Counted from the stretch's first letter, positions 1 to 5,814 are shown. The stretch: 7,455 bases of DNA from an uncultured Eubacteriaceae bacterium (GCA_937914785.1 CALGIV010000161.1:1-7455); one strand, 5' to 3'. Program-made: numbers and translations. Notes: generated by a model from the letters alone, not told the origin.

Positions 1-1118
1 GGTCGTGACAGCCGTGCCGGTCGGGTGCGTCAGCGTGATTTTCGATAAGCGCGTACCGTCTTTTTTCTCAATCGTGGAAGCCAGCGTAATAAACGACATC
101 CCGCCTTCGGCACGTTGAGCACCGCGCACGAAGTCGACCTGGCCGCCGGTGCCGCTATATTGCGCAAAGCCGATTGACTCGGAAGAGACCTGCCCCAGCA
201 GGTCGATGGCCAACGCAGCATTGATCGAAACCATCTTGTGGTTTTGGGCGATAATAAACGGGTCATTGACCCAGCCGATATCTTTGACGAAGACGTTGGA
301 GTTTTTGTGCAGGAATTGATAAAGTTTTTTGCTGCCGCCGGCAAGGCCCAGAACCGATTTGCCGGGATGCAGTGTTTTGGCTGCATTTGTGACAGCACCC
401 TTTTGCGTCAGGTGCATCATCGATTCTGTGTACATTTCCGTATGGATGCCAAGGTCTTTATGGTTTTCAAGCGCATAACCGATGGCGTTTGAAATGCTGC
501 CGACGCCGATTTGCAGCGTAGCGCCGTTCGGAATGCGTTCGACGACATAGGAAGCGACTTGATTGTCCAGTTCGGACGGCTCTGAGATCGGCAGCGTTCC
601 GATTCGCTCGCGCGCTTCAACAATAGCGTCGAATTCACTGATATGCGCCTTAATGTCCGTCGGCATATCGACGGTTTGGTCGTTGATTTGCAGGATCTTG
701 ATGCGGGATAGGGACATCGCAGTTTTAATGCCGAGCGGATAAGTGCCGAAACTGACATAACCTGCCTCGTCAGGTGGCGTCGATTGAATCAGAGCGACGG
801 TAGGGCGAATGGCACCTGCAACCATATCGTTCTGCCGGTGCAGATGATAGCTTATCGTATCGATCCTGGCGCCGTTTTTTTCCGCATACCGTTCAATCGG
901 CCCTTTGAAACAGGTTTCAGGCAATCGAGAAAATCGGTCATTACGCCGACGTACAGGGTGACGTCTTTAAGCTCTCGATAGCGGTCGCAGACGGCGCGCT
1001 GCAACGTTAAGGGTGCGCAATTGCTCATCGAGCTGAAAATCCTGTCGCCCGATTGGATAAGCGCCGCGGCTTTGTTGGCGGTCATTAATTTATCGGCATA
1101 TTCTTTTCTCCATTCCAT
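1..1118 (-). pseudogene. CoA-transferase (4-hydroxybutyrate/butyrate type, acetyl-CoA hydrolase/transferase family), frame-broken and truncated by the window edge
   Basis: The product resembles cytosolic CoA-transferases that move CoA between acetate and short acyl-CoAs in anaerobic fermentation. The first frame starts at MEWRKEYADKL (ATG at 1118-1116, AAGGAG 8 bases upstream) and runs to CLKPVSKG near 902. From about 900 to base 1 the homology continues in another minus frame: PIERYAEKNG, PPDEAGYVSFG, GATLQIGVGSISNAI, GIHTEMYTES, KTLHPGK, LAGGSKKLY, MVSINAALAIDLLGQV and GTGGQVDFVRGAQ. The Glu of HTEM (codon 438-436) sits where the family's CoA-binding catalytic Glu is expected. The second frame has a stop upstream near 969, so no single frame covers the gene. 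Compared with my memory of Clostridium kluyveri Cat2, about 14 residues appear to be missing at the break. This favours a deletion of 1 mod 3 bases over a one-base slip. Sequencing error is possible. Family assignment is secure; exact substrate is not. Confidence 0.85.
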
Positions 1119-1162
1119 AAGATTTGCTCCTTGGTAGAACATTAAAGAACTTCTTTTCTTTT

Positions 1163-1191
1163 AGTATAATATCATCTAAATTAAAAAACAA
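1163..1191 (-). promoter_or_regulatory. Predicted sigma-A promoter of the CoA-transferase gene
   Basis: On the minus strand TTGTTT (1191-1186) and TATACT (1168-1163) are separated by 17 bases. A start of transcription near 1156 would leave a leader of about 38 bases before the ATG at 1118. This is a match by eye only. Confidence 0.55.
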
Positions 1192-1440
1192 TAGTAATCG
1201 ACTACATTTCTAATATTAATTCCAGGAATTTTTAAAAAATATATGCGGTGCGGTGACAATGCAAAAATTGATGCTGGTAGTATAATAAGAATACCTTTTA
1301 AAGAAGTAAGCCGTCGGCTTAAAGCTATACGGCGGTTACGTGTTTGGCCGAGATTTATTTTTAATTTCGTCGATACCAATATTTTGATAGAATGAAAAAA
1401 TTTCTGCCACGAATAATAAAATATAGCATTTTAAAAAAAT
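1192..1440. other. AT-rich intergenic spacer, no gene seen
   Basis: This spacer lies between the divergent CoA-transferase and LCP genes (whole gap 1119-1478, 360 bases). It is AT-rich. A small inverted repeat, AAGCCG-T-CGGCTT, lies near 1306-1320, but no T-tract follows it, so it is not a convincing terminator. ORFs here lack ribosome sites and have no recognisable content. Confidence 0.5.
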
Positions 1441-1443
1441 TGT

Positions 1444-1451
1444 GGTATGAT
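1444..1451 (+). promoter_or_regulatory. Extended -10 promoter for the LCP gene
   Basis: TGGTATGAT combines the extended -10 TGn motif with TATGAT (1446-1451). No good -35 element is found 17 bases upstream, which is usual for extended -10 promoters. Transcription would start near 1458, about 20 bases before the ATG, and GAGGG lies within that leader. Confidence 0.5.
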
Positions 1452-1478
1452 AGTACGATAAAGAATTGAGGGACAGCT

Positions 1479-2528
1479 ATGAAAAAGAAAAAAAAGAAAC
1501 GTTTTGCCCCGCTTCGCTTCCTGTTAAAGACCATCATCATCTTAGCAGTCATATGCGTCGTTGCGGTGGTATGTGTGATATCTTTTGACGTATTAGGATT
1601 AAAATCTATTCAGACAGGCACTTTGCCTTATACAGACGACGAACTGTACGTCGCCTCGGGGGCGACGTTTTCGGAAAATGTCGTGAATATTCTATTGATC
1701 GGCGTCGATTACCGCGATTTTGAACCGACGGTGCGTTCCGATACGATGATCGTATTATCTTATGATAAAACGACGGCGCATACGTCGCTGACGTCATTTA
1801 TGCGCGATACTTGTGTCTACATTCCGGACCTCGGGTATTATGACAAGCTGAACGCCGCTTATGCTTACGGTGATGAAGCGTTGCTGGTTAAAACGCTGAA
1901 CTATAATTTTGATTTGAATATTAAGCATTATGTGACTGTCGACTTTTCGGCGATGGAACAGGTTGTCGATGCGCTGGGCGGTGTGACGATGGATATTGCG
2001 GAAGAAGAAGTCGACGAGATCAACCGATGTCTGCGCGAACAGGCAAACCTGCTCAGCGGGGAGGAGCAGTACCTGACCAGTGCCGGCCTTCAAACGCTGA
2101 CGGGCAGACAAGCCCTGGGATATTGCCGCGTGCGCAACGTGGGCAACTCTGATTGGGACCGCACGTCACGGCAGCGCAAGCTGCTCAGCGCGATTGCCAG
2201 AGAGGTTACGACGGATTTAAATCCGATCAAGATGGTAAAATTGATCAGGCAGGTGATGCCGTTGACGGAAACAAATATGGACAGCGATATGATCGTTGAA
2301 CTGGCGAAATCTTATTTGTCAAATAAATCGACATTCTTTGTAGAGGATTTTCGTATTCCGTTTGACGACTATGTCGTCGATGCCTATGAGTTTGGCGGTT
2401 CATACCTTTATCCCGATACGCTTGAGGATAATGTCATCAAACTGCATCAGAATATTTACGGTATTGATACCTACGAGCCGTCGGAAAAAGTACAGGCTAT
2501 CAGTAATGAGATTTATTGGATGTATTAG
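1479..2528 (+). CDS. LCP (LytR-CpsA-Psr) family cell-envelope glycopolymer transferase
   Basis: LCP proteins sit in the membrane with the enzymatic domain outside and transfer lipid-linked glycopolymers (teichoic acid, capsule or other secondary polymers) to peptidoglycan. The 349-residue product has a lysine-rich cytoplasmic start (residues 2-8) and one membrane segment (about 18-36). The LCP domain follows: NILLIGVD (70-77), SDTMIVLS (87-94), SFMRDT (106-111, with the conserved Arg and Asp), KLNAAYAYG from 123, DFSAMEQVVDALGGV, and the arginine-rich block TGRQALGYCRVR and DWDRTSRQRKLL around 208-235. These Asp and Arg residues bind the pyrophosphate of the polyprenyl substrate in the family. 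Length is normal. The ATG has GAGGG 6 bases upstream. It is monocistronic, with its own promoter and terminator. The neighbours do not reveal which polymer it transfers. Confidence 0.93.
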   Translation: MKKKKKKRFAPLRFLLKTIIILAVICVVAVVCVISFDVLGLKSIQTGTLPYTDDELYVASGATFSENVVNILLIGVDYRDFEPTVRSDTMIVLSYDKTTAHTSLTSFMRDTCVYIPDLGYYDKLNAAYAYGDEALLVKTLNYNFDLNIKHYVTVDFSAMEQVVDALGGVTMDIAEEEVDEINRCLREQANLLSGEEQYLTSAGLQTLTGRQALGYCRVRNVGNSDWDRTSRQRKLLSAIAREVTTDLNPIKMVKLIRQVMPLTETNMDSDMIVELAKSYLSNKSTFFVEDFRIPFDDYVVDAYEFGGSYLYPDTLEDNVIKLHQNIYGIDTYEPSEKVQAISNEIYWMY

Positions 2529-2559
2529 GATTGGGTGAATAAGTTAAGAAGTAGTCGAG

Positions 2560-2590
2560 AGCAGATATGAAAGGTATATCTGCTTTTTTT
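2560..2590 (+). terminator. Intrinsic terminator of the LCP gene
   Basis: A perfect 9-bp stem, AGCAGATAT (2560-2568) with ATATCTGCT (2576-2584), closes a 7-base loop and runs into seven T's. It lies 31 bases after the LCP stop codon. Confidence 0.9.
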
Positions 2591-3117
2591 ATTGTTTTTT
2601 AGAACACTGTTTTGGATGATTATTTAGTCAATGTGGAGTCATAAAGTCTATTTTATTGGTAGTAGCAATGTAGAGATAATCAGTCCATTTTAATTTGATG
2701 ATTGGGTTTGTGGATATAGTAAGTCAAGATTTCTTATTTAAATTCTTTCACTTGTTTTCTTCGCGCTTTTCTCCTGCAGGAAAAGCGCAATGAGAACCGG
2801 AAATAAAAACATAGAAGAAGAAACTTGATGATAGGTTTATCTCAAGCATAGTAGAGTGGTTTTAAATGCAGGGTTTTAGGGTCACTATAAAAAAAGAAGT
2901 TCATATTTATAAGAATGTGGAGTTTTAGCATCAAGTTTGCGCTGCTATAAAAGCGGCTTGTTATTCATAATATCAATTGGCTGATTTTAATCTGGATGTA
3001 TTAAGTCTATTTATTGCTTGTGTGAAAAAGATTATTGGAATGCAAAGTTGATAATACAGAAATGTATTTGTAATAATGAAGGAAAGGGCGGAACGGATGA
3101 ATAGTGAAACTGAAAAA
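2591..3117. other. AT-rich gene-free stretch at the left border of the phage-like cluster
   Basis: About 530 bases hold no ORF with a credible ribosome site and coding pattern. No integrase, tRNA or attachment-site duplication could be recognised. Two inverted repeats occur: a tight one at 2763-2788, and AAACTTGATG (2821-2830) against CATCAAGTTT (2929-2938). The second could arise by chance in AT-rich DNA. At the right end, a GGAAAGGGCGG sequence precedes an ATG at 3097, but its frame runs into DNA antisense to the ImmA gene. The stretch may be a decayed junction between chromosome and element. Confidence 0.5.
2763..2788. repeat. Perfect inverted repeat GCGCTTTTC / GAAAAGCGC
   Basis: The arms are 2763-2771 and 2780-2788, with an 8-base centre. 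The inner CCTGCAGG (2773-2780) is itself a palindrome. No T-tract follows on either strand, so it is not a normal intrinsic terminator. It could be a protein-binding site or a remnant of a transcript hairpin. Confidence 0.6.
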
Positions 3118-3576
3118 TTATTTTGTCGGATTAAAATAAATTGTATAATCGTCCATAGTCAGGCAATCTCCGTAAAGAGCATAAAAATGTTCTACTGCCG
3201 TATCGATAAAGTCTTCGGATATATTTAAATATTCCGCCAGTTCAAATTTGTTTTTAACGCCGTCTTTGCAAGCCTGAATCAAATCTTCGACGGATATCAA
3301 TTGAAAAGCTGCCCAGCGCCTTGCCCGCGCTTCCTGTTTTTTATTGGTGAGTTCCGTTTGATCTAAAATATCACCATAGGAAGTAAAATAATGGCCGAGC
3401 TCTTCTGCCAGGACACAGCTCTTTTCGACAGACGTTGCGATGTTTTTATTGATAACGATAACATTATCGGCATATAGCCCCAAAATTCTTTCAGACAGTG
3501 GCTCTTCAATCAATTCAATTTTATTTTCATCGATGATATTTAATAACTTTTTATGCAAGTCTGCTTCTCCAATCAT
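3118..3576 (-). CDS. ImmA/IrrE-type metallopeptidase-like protein (repressor-inactivating)
   Basis: In phages and integrative elements this family cleaves the partner Cro/CI-type repressor and so induces the element. The 152-residue product carries the family core: VIVINKNIATSVEKSCVLAEELGHYFT (about residues 39-65), the helix that bears the zinc site, then QEARARRWA (about 81-89). The motif reads E-E-L-G-H rather than H-E-x-x-H, so the first His ligand is replaced by Glu. I recall this variant from other phage members of the family. The C-terminal part (LAEYLNISEDFIDTAVEHF) looks like a small helical domain. It lies 72 bases downstream of the repressor gene on the same strand, the classical pair. 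The ATG at 3576 has only a weak ribosome site. A TTG at 3558 with GGAG 8 bases upstream is an alternative start. Confidence 0.85.
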   Translation of the reverse strand: MIGEADLHKKLLNIIDENKIELIEEPLSERILGLYADNVIVINKNIATSVEKSCVLAEELGHYFTSYGDILDQTELTNKKQEARARRWAAFQLISVEDLIQACKDGVKNKFELAEYLNISEDFIDTAVEHFYALYGDCLTMDDYTIYFNPTK

Positions 3577-3591
3577 CCAACCGGTTGATAA

Positions 3592-3610
3592 AAGCAGCTT
3601 ATCGCTGCTT
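3592..3610 (-). promoter_or_regulatory. Hairpin between repressor and ImmA genes (possible attenuator)
   Basis: A perfect 7-bp stem, AAGCAGC with GCTGCTT, has a 5-base loop. On the minus strand it is followed by only four T's. It lies 15 bases before the ImmA ATG. It could lower ImmA expression relative to the repressor by weak termination, or by influencing ribosome access. Function is inferred. Confidence 0.45.
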
Positions 3611-3648
3611 CTGTCAACTGTTATTTTGTTATAAAAATTTATTTGGTT

Positions 3649-3972
3649 CTACAACGATCGTTTACTTCGGATGAATTCCTTAAAACGCTCAATTTCTTCA
3701 AGTTCTTCTTCTGTCCAGTCATCGCCGTCGTGATGTGCTGCGATCGTTTCGATGTCGTAGGCTCTTTTTTTGTCCGTAACACCTAACAGGTAATCCAGCG
3801 AGACATTGAATATTTCACAAATTCGGATTTTGACCTCATCGCTGGGCGTCCGCTGATTGGTTTCGTATTGAGACAGCGTCGTGTTACTGATGTTCAATTT
3901 TCCGGCCAAATCGATTTGTGTATAGTGCCCTTCCTCGCGCAGTTGCCTGATCCGGTCCCCTATGGTATGCAT
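3649..3972 (-). CDS. Cro/CI (XRE) family transcriptional repressor of the element
   Basis: This 107-residue DNA-binding protein has one N-terminal helix-turn-helix domain (IGDRIRQLREE, then YTQIDLAGKLNISNTTLSQYE and the SLDYLLG end; about residues 4-59). An acidic helix, EELEEIERFKEFIRSKR, ends the protein. It has no S24/LexA self-cleavage domain, which fits control by the adjacent ImmA-like peptidase. I chose the ATG at 3972 because GGAG lies 9 bases upstream. A longer reading from 3999 would have no ribosome site and would start about four bases after the predicted transcription start. It probably binds the TTTCACA-like sites in the divergent region next to its own promoter, repressing the rightward operon and perhaps itself. 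Confidence 0.9.
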   Translation of the reverse strand: MHTIGDRIRQLREEGHYTQIDLAGKLNISNTTLSQYETNQRTPSDEVKIRICEIFNVSLDYLLGVTDKKRAYDIETIAAHHDGDDWTEEELEEIERFKEFIRSKRSL

Positions 3973-4008
3973 TGTCTGAGGTCTCCATCTACTTCTCATT
4001 TTGAGAAT

Positions 4009-4037
4009 ATGCTATCAAATAGTTCACGATAAGTAAA
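4009..4037 (-). promoter_or_regulatory. Predicted repressor promoter (leftward)
   Basis: On the minus strand TTTACT (4037-4032) and TAGCAT (4014-4009) are 17 bases apart. Each box matches consensus at four of six positions. The start would be near 4002, giving a 30-base leader to the ATG at 3972. Confidence 0.45.
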
Positions 4038-4190
4038 TGAAATTTCACAAATAGAAAAATAAATCCTTGACATTTTGCTAAAAGAGAAAGTATAATAAAG
4101 AAAAGTTTCACAGAAAGCAAAATTAAAGACAAATTTTTTTGTCAAAGATATTCACAAATAGAGAAAACAAGTACTCTTAATGTGAAAGTG
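4038..4190. promoter_or_regulatory. Repeated TTTCACA operator-like sites
   Basis: TTCACAAATAGA occurs exactly twice, at 4044-4055 and 4151-4162. A third relative, TTTCACAGAAAG, is at 4106-4117, and an inverted TGTGAAA is at 4181-4187. The first site lies between the two divergent -35 boxes and overlaps the palindrome TGAAATTTCA (4038-4047). The second lies over the expected rightward start of transcription. The placement fits binding sites for the adjacent XRE repressor. A further T-rich dyad, GACAAA with TTTGTC, lies at 4128-4143. Confidence 0.55.
4067..4096 (+). promoter_or_regulatory. Strong early promoter (rightward)
   Basis: A perfect TTGACA (4067-4072) and a perfect TATAAT (4091-4096) are 18 bases apart. 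Transcription would start near 4103, leaving a leader of about 158 bases before the first gene at 4261. Operator-like sites overlap and flank it, so it is probably silent while the repressor is bound. Confidence 0.85.
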
Positions 4191-4260
4191 CTTTGAAAAA
4201 TGAGATTGTAAAAACGATTGAGTGCATTTTATCGTGGATTGAGCGAAGGAGGTTTTAATT

Positions 4261-4458
4261 ATGCTACAGAAACGAACGGACAGCATTGTCCTGATGCGTA
4301 CGGAAGAATACGGCGCGACACAAAAGGCATTAAAACAGGCGGAAAAAGAAATCAAAGCGCTGCGTTACGAAAATTTAAAACTGCAAATGCAGATTTATGC
4401 ATGCAGGTTATTGCTGACCCTGAAAGGCGGGATTCAAAATGGCGATGAATTGGTGTAA
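4261..4458 (+). CDS. Small coiled-coil protein, function unknown (first gene of the early operon)
   Basis: I do not recognise this 65-residue protein. Its start is firm: AAGGAGG lies 8 bases before the ATG. Residues about 20-48 (ATQKALKQAEKEIKALRYEN and onward) form a charged heptad-like helix expected to be a coiled coil, followed by a hydrophobic stretch, CRLLLTLKGG. It is the first gene after the repressed promoter, and its end overlaps the next gene by 20 bases. Small coiled-coil proteins in this position of phage early operons are often antirepressors or accessory regulators. Nothing in the sequence proves that role. Confidence 0.75.
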   Translation: MLQKRTDSIVLMRTEEYGATQKALKQAEKEIKALRYENLKLQMQIYACRLLLTLKGGIQNGDELV

Positions 4459-4597
4459 ATGCGGCCGTATTGTTCTTGCCGGCCGGTATTTATGTAATGA
4501 GTGTATGGTGAAGGTGCGGTGGGCGCAGGTAAAGGCGAATAAGCAGAAAGTGATAAAAGAAAATGAGACGAAAAAAGAAAACCCCTGTGGTGTTTAA
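4439..4597 (+). CDS. Small CxC/CxxC zinc-ribbon-like protein, function unknown
   Basis: This 52-residue product has the pattern C6-x-C8-G-R, then C19-x-x-C22 (NWCKCGR and LCNEC), a compact zinc-ribbon or knuckle that probably binds one zinc ion. A lysine-rich helical tail follows (VKANKQKVIKENETKKEN). It begins inside the 3' end of the coiled-coil gene (20-base overlap, with GGCGGG about 6 bases before the ATG), and its end overlaps the next gene by 35 bases. The nested arrangement suggests translational coupling. The cysteine pattern and fit into the operon make it likely to be real despite its size. It may bind nucleic acid or a protein partner. Confidence 0.7.
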   Translation: MAMNWCKCGRIVLAGRYLCNECMVKVRWAQVKANKQKVIKENETKKENPCGV

Positions 4598-4946
4598 GTA
4601 TGTGATGTATCTGGATGCCGGTGAAGCTGATCATTGGGCGCGGATTACGGAAGCCGGCTATAACCGGCAGCGGCCGCTTGTGCCGCTGAAAAGCGCCGAG
4701 GTTGTTGTGGCCTATCATTATAGAGAATATGTGCTCGGCGATATGCTCGAAATATTTGATCGGGAAATTATGCGCTGCTTCAAGCGCGCAGGTATCTTTG
4801 CGCCGACAGCGGCGCGCAGTGACTTTATGCTGCAGTTCTGCGCGGTGCCGGACTGCATGGATTATATCGAAATTTTGGTTCTGCCAAAAGAGATACCGCG
4901 CAAGCAAATGGAGTCTTATTTATTGAGAAAGAAGGATGCCGTATGA
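4563..4946 (+). CDS. Protein of unknown function in the early operon
   Basis: I do not recognise this 127-residue protein. It starts with a basic segment (MRRKKK), has a mixed alpha/beta pattern in the middle (VFKYVMYLDAG, EVVVAYHYREYVLGDMLEIF), and ends in a basic helix. Three cysteines (MRCF, QFCAVPDC) are too irregular to suggest a metal site. No membrane segment is seen. The ATG at 4563 overlaps the zinc-ribbon gene by 35 bases and has little ribosome-site sequence, so translation is probably coupled. An internal ATG at 4605 is an alternative. Its stop overlaps the next ATG (ATGA). Position and co-transcription with the late regulator suggest a regulatory or accessory role. Confidence 0.75.
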   Translation: MRRKKKTPVVFKYVMYLDAGEADHWARITEAGYNRQRPLVPLKSAEVVVAYHYREYVLGDMLEIFDREIMRCFKRAGIFAPTAARSDFMLQFCAVPDCMDYIEILVLPKEIPRKQMESYLLRKKDAV

Positions 4947-5422
4947 TGAACGAAACGATTACGATTGCCAGCCTGCATGCGGCCTATACGCTGGAAGAAT
5001 ATCTGGAAAACTACCGGTTTCTGGACTTGCTGCTGCAGCAAAAGGAAGATGAGATAGACAAATACAGTGCAATTCGCGAAGGCCTTGTATCGACGCTTAA
5101 GCCGACAGGGCGTGTGCAGGAGACGAAACGCAACAAACGTGAAGAGCTTTACGTGTATTATCACGATCTGATTATGGAAATCGAAAAGGATGCGATTAAA
5201 TACATACAATATTATAAGGCGATCAAACGGGATATCGAAACAAATGTGGACAAGTTGTCCAGTTTTGAACAGATCGTGTTGATTAAAGCAAAGTATTTTG
5301 AAGGCAAGACGTATGAAGTTATTGCCGGGGAAATGAATTATGCCGACCGGACGGTCTATCGAAAAGTCAATCAGGCGTTAGGCGAGCTGGCCTCTATTAT
5401 GCAGATGCGCAGAAAAAAGTAA
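4943..5422 (+). CDS. Sigma-region-4/ArpU-like phage late transcription regulator
   Basis: This 159-residue protein has an N-terminal helical, charged part (about 12-100, rich in E, K and Y). The C-terminal helix-turn-helix resembles sigma factor region 4 and phage late activators (LSSFEQIVLIKAKYFEGKTY, then EVIAGEMNYADRTVYRKVNQ; about 104-149). In phages of Gram-positive bacteria such proteins end the early operon and switch on late genes. Here the predicted late promoters begin four bases after its stop codon. Translation starts at an ATGA overlap with the previous gene, with GAAGG 7 bases upstream. A second Met follows immediately. Naming it ArpU-like rather than RinA-like or DUF1492-like is a guess at subfamily; the regulatory class is well supported. 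Confidence 0.82.
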   Translation: MMNETITIASLHAAYTLEEYLENYRFLDLLLQQKEDEIDKYSAIREGLVSTLKPTGRVQETKRNKREELYVYYHDLIMEIEKDAIKYIQYYKAIKRDIETNVDKLSSFEQIVLIKAKYFEGKTYEVIAGEMNYADRTVYRKVNQALGELASIMQMRRKK

Positions 5423-5425
5423 GAC

Positions 5426-5464
5426 GTCAGTGTATGTCATTGGAAAGTGTGCTAAACTGTATGA
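5426..5464 (+). promoter_or_regulatory. Late promoter-like element, copy 1
   Basis: GTCAGTGTATGTC (5426-5438) is followed after 10 bases by GTGCTAAACTGTA. The -10 candidate is TAAACT (5453-5458). The region 17 bases upstream of it lies inside the GTCAGTGTATGTC block and does not look like TTGACA. This suggests dependence on an activator or alternative sigma, most likely the product of the gene just upstream. Copy 2 lies 104 bases downstream with identical internal spacing. Confidence 0.65.
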
Positions 5465-5484
5465 TGAGAAGGTTTGGCAAACAG

Positions 5485-5517
5485 AAAAAGCGCTTTTGTG
5501 AAAGTGCTTTTTTCTTC
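5485..5517 (+). terminator. Intrinsic terminator after promoter copy 1
   Basis: A 12-bp stem (AAAAAGCGCTTT at 5485-5496 with AAAGTGCTTTTT at 5501-5512, one G-U pair) has a TGTG loop and continues into T's and C's. It ends both the early operon and any RNA started at copy 1, which would be only about 50 bases long. Confidence 0.85.
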
Positions 5518-5529
5518 TTTCTGCAATCT

Positions 5530-5566
5530 GTCAGTGTATGTCGGTAAAAACGGTGCTATACTGTAG
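5530..5566 (+). promoter_or_regulatory. Late promoter-like element, copy 2
   Basis: The same GTCAGTGTATGTC block (5530-5542) is followed after exactly 10 bases by GTGCTATACTGTA, with a near-perfect TATACT -10 box (5557-5562). As in copy 1, no sigma-A type -35 is present. It is the likely start of the tail-gene transcript, provided RNA polymerase passes the terminator 45 bases downstream. Confidence 0.7.
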
Positions 5567-5608
5567 ACTGAAAAGAGATGCCTGAAAAGGCAAGCCGCCA
5601 GGCGGTAC

Positions 5609-5638
5609 AAAAGCGTTTCTGAAAAGAGGCGCTTTTTT
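5609..5638 (+). terminator. Intrinsic terminator after promoter copy 2
   Basis: A 12-bp stem (AAAAGCGTTTCT at 5609-5620 with AGAGGCGCTTTT at 5625-5636, two G-U pairs) has a GAAA tetraloop and ends in six T's. Smaller hairpin-forming sequences (TGCC with GGCA near 5579-5592, CCGCCAGGCGG near 5595-5605) precede it. It stands between the promoter and the tail genes, so regulated readthrough is possible. Confidence 0.85.
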
Positions 5639-5647
5639 CATATATCA

Positions 5648-5814
5648 TTGGGTATTTCAGGGAAAATCAAGATCACGATAAAGCCGGATTTGGACGTTGG
5701 GCTGGTTGACCACGAAGGCCGCGGCGTACTGCTTTTATCAAGGCAGTAGGCTCCGGTCTTAATCCAAAGCCAAGTCCGGTTTACTTTGCCGGGGGTGGGT
5801 GGCGTGTGGTTTAA
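5648..5814 (+). pseudogene. Broken small ORF upstream of the tail genes (remnant)
   Basis: One frame reads ISGKIKITIKPDLDVGLV, then DHEGRG from about 5651 to 5725, and ends at TAG 5747-5749. The next frame continues RTAFIKAVGSGLNPKPSPVY, then FAGGGWRVV, to TAA 5812-5814, which lies directly before AGGAGG. Together they read like one short protein of about 55 residues with a minus-1 break near 5720-5728. No ribosome site precedes the apparent TTG start at 5648, and the terminator abuts it, so the 5' end also looks lost. It occupies the place where head-tail connector genes normally end. I do not recognise the family. Confidence 0.4.

Noticed and set aside
30..758. Long minus-strand ORFs and a plus-strand ORF at 238-492 inside the CoA-transferase region
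   Set aside because: Their translations are arginine- and serine-rich shadows. The true protein reads through the whole stretch in another minus frame with clear family motifs.
2821..2938. AAACTTGATG and CATCAAGTTT as arms of a long structured RNA
   Set aside because: A 10-bp match 98 bases apart is not unusual in 530 bases of AT-rich DNA, and the enclosed sequence shows no further convincing pairing.
2939..2963. GCTGC with GCGGC as a possible terminator
   Set aside because: The stem is only five pairs including a G-U, and no T-tract follows.
3097..3228. A 43-codon plus-strand ORF with a GGAAAGGGCGG sequence before its ATG
   Set aside because: After seven codons it runs antisense to the 3' end of the ImmA-like gene, has no recognisable content, and the ribosome-like sequence could be chance. 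It might be the start of a gene cut by the element, but nothing supports this.
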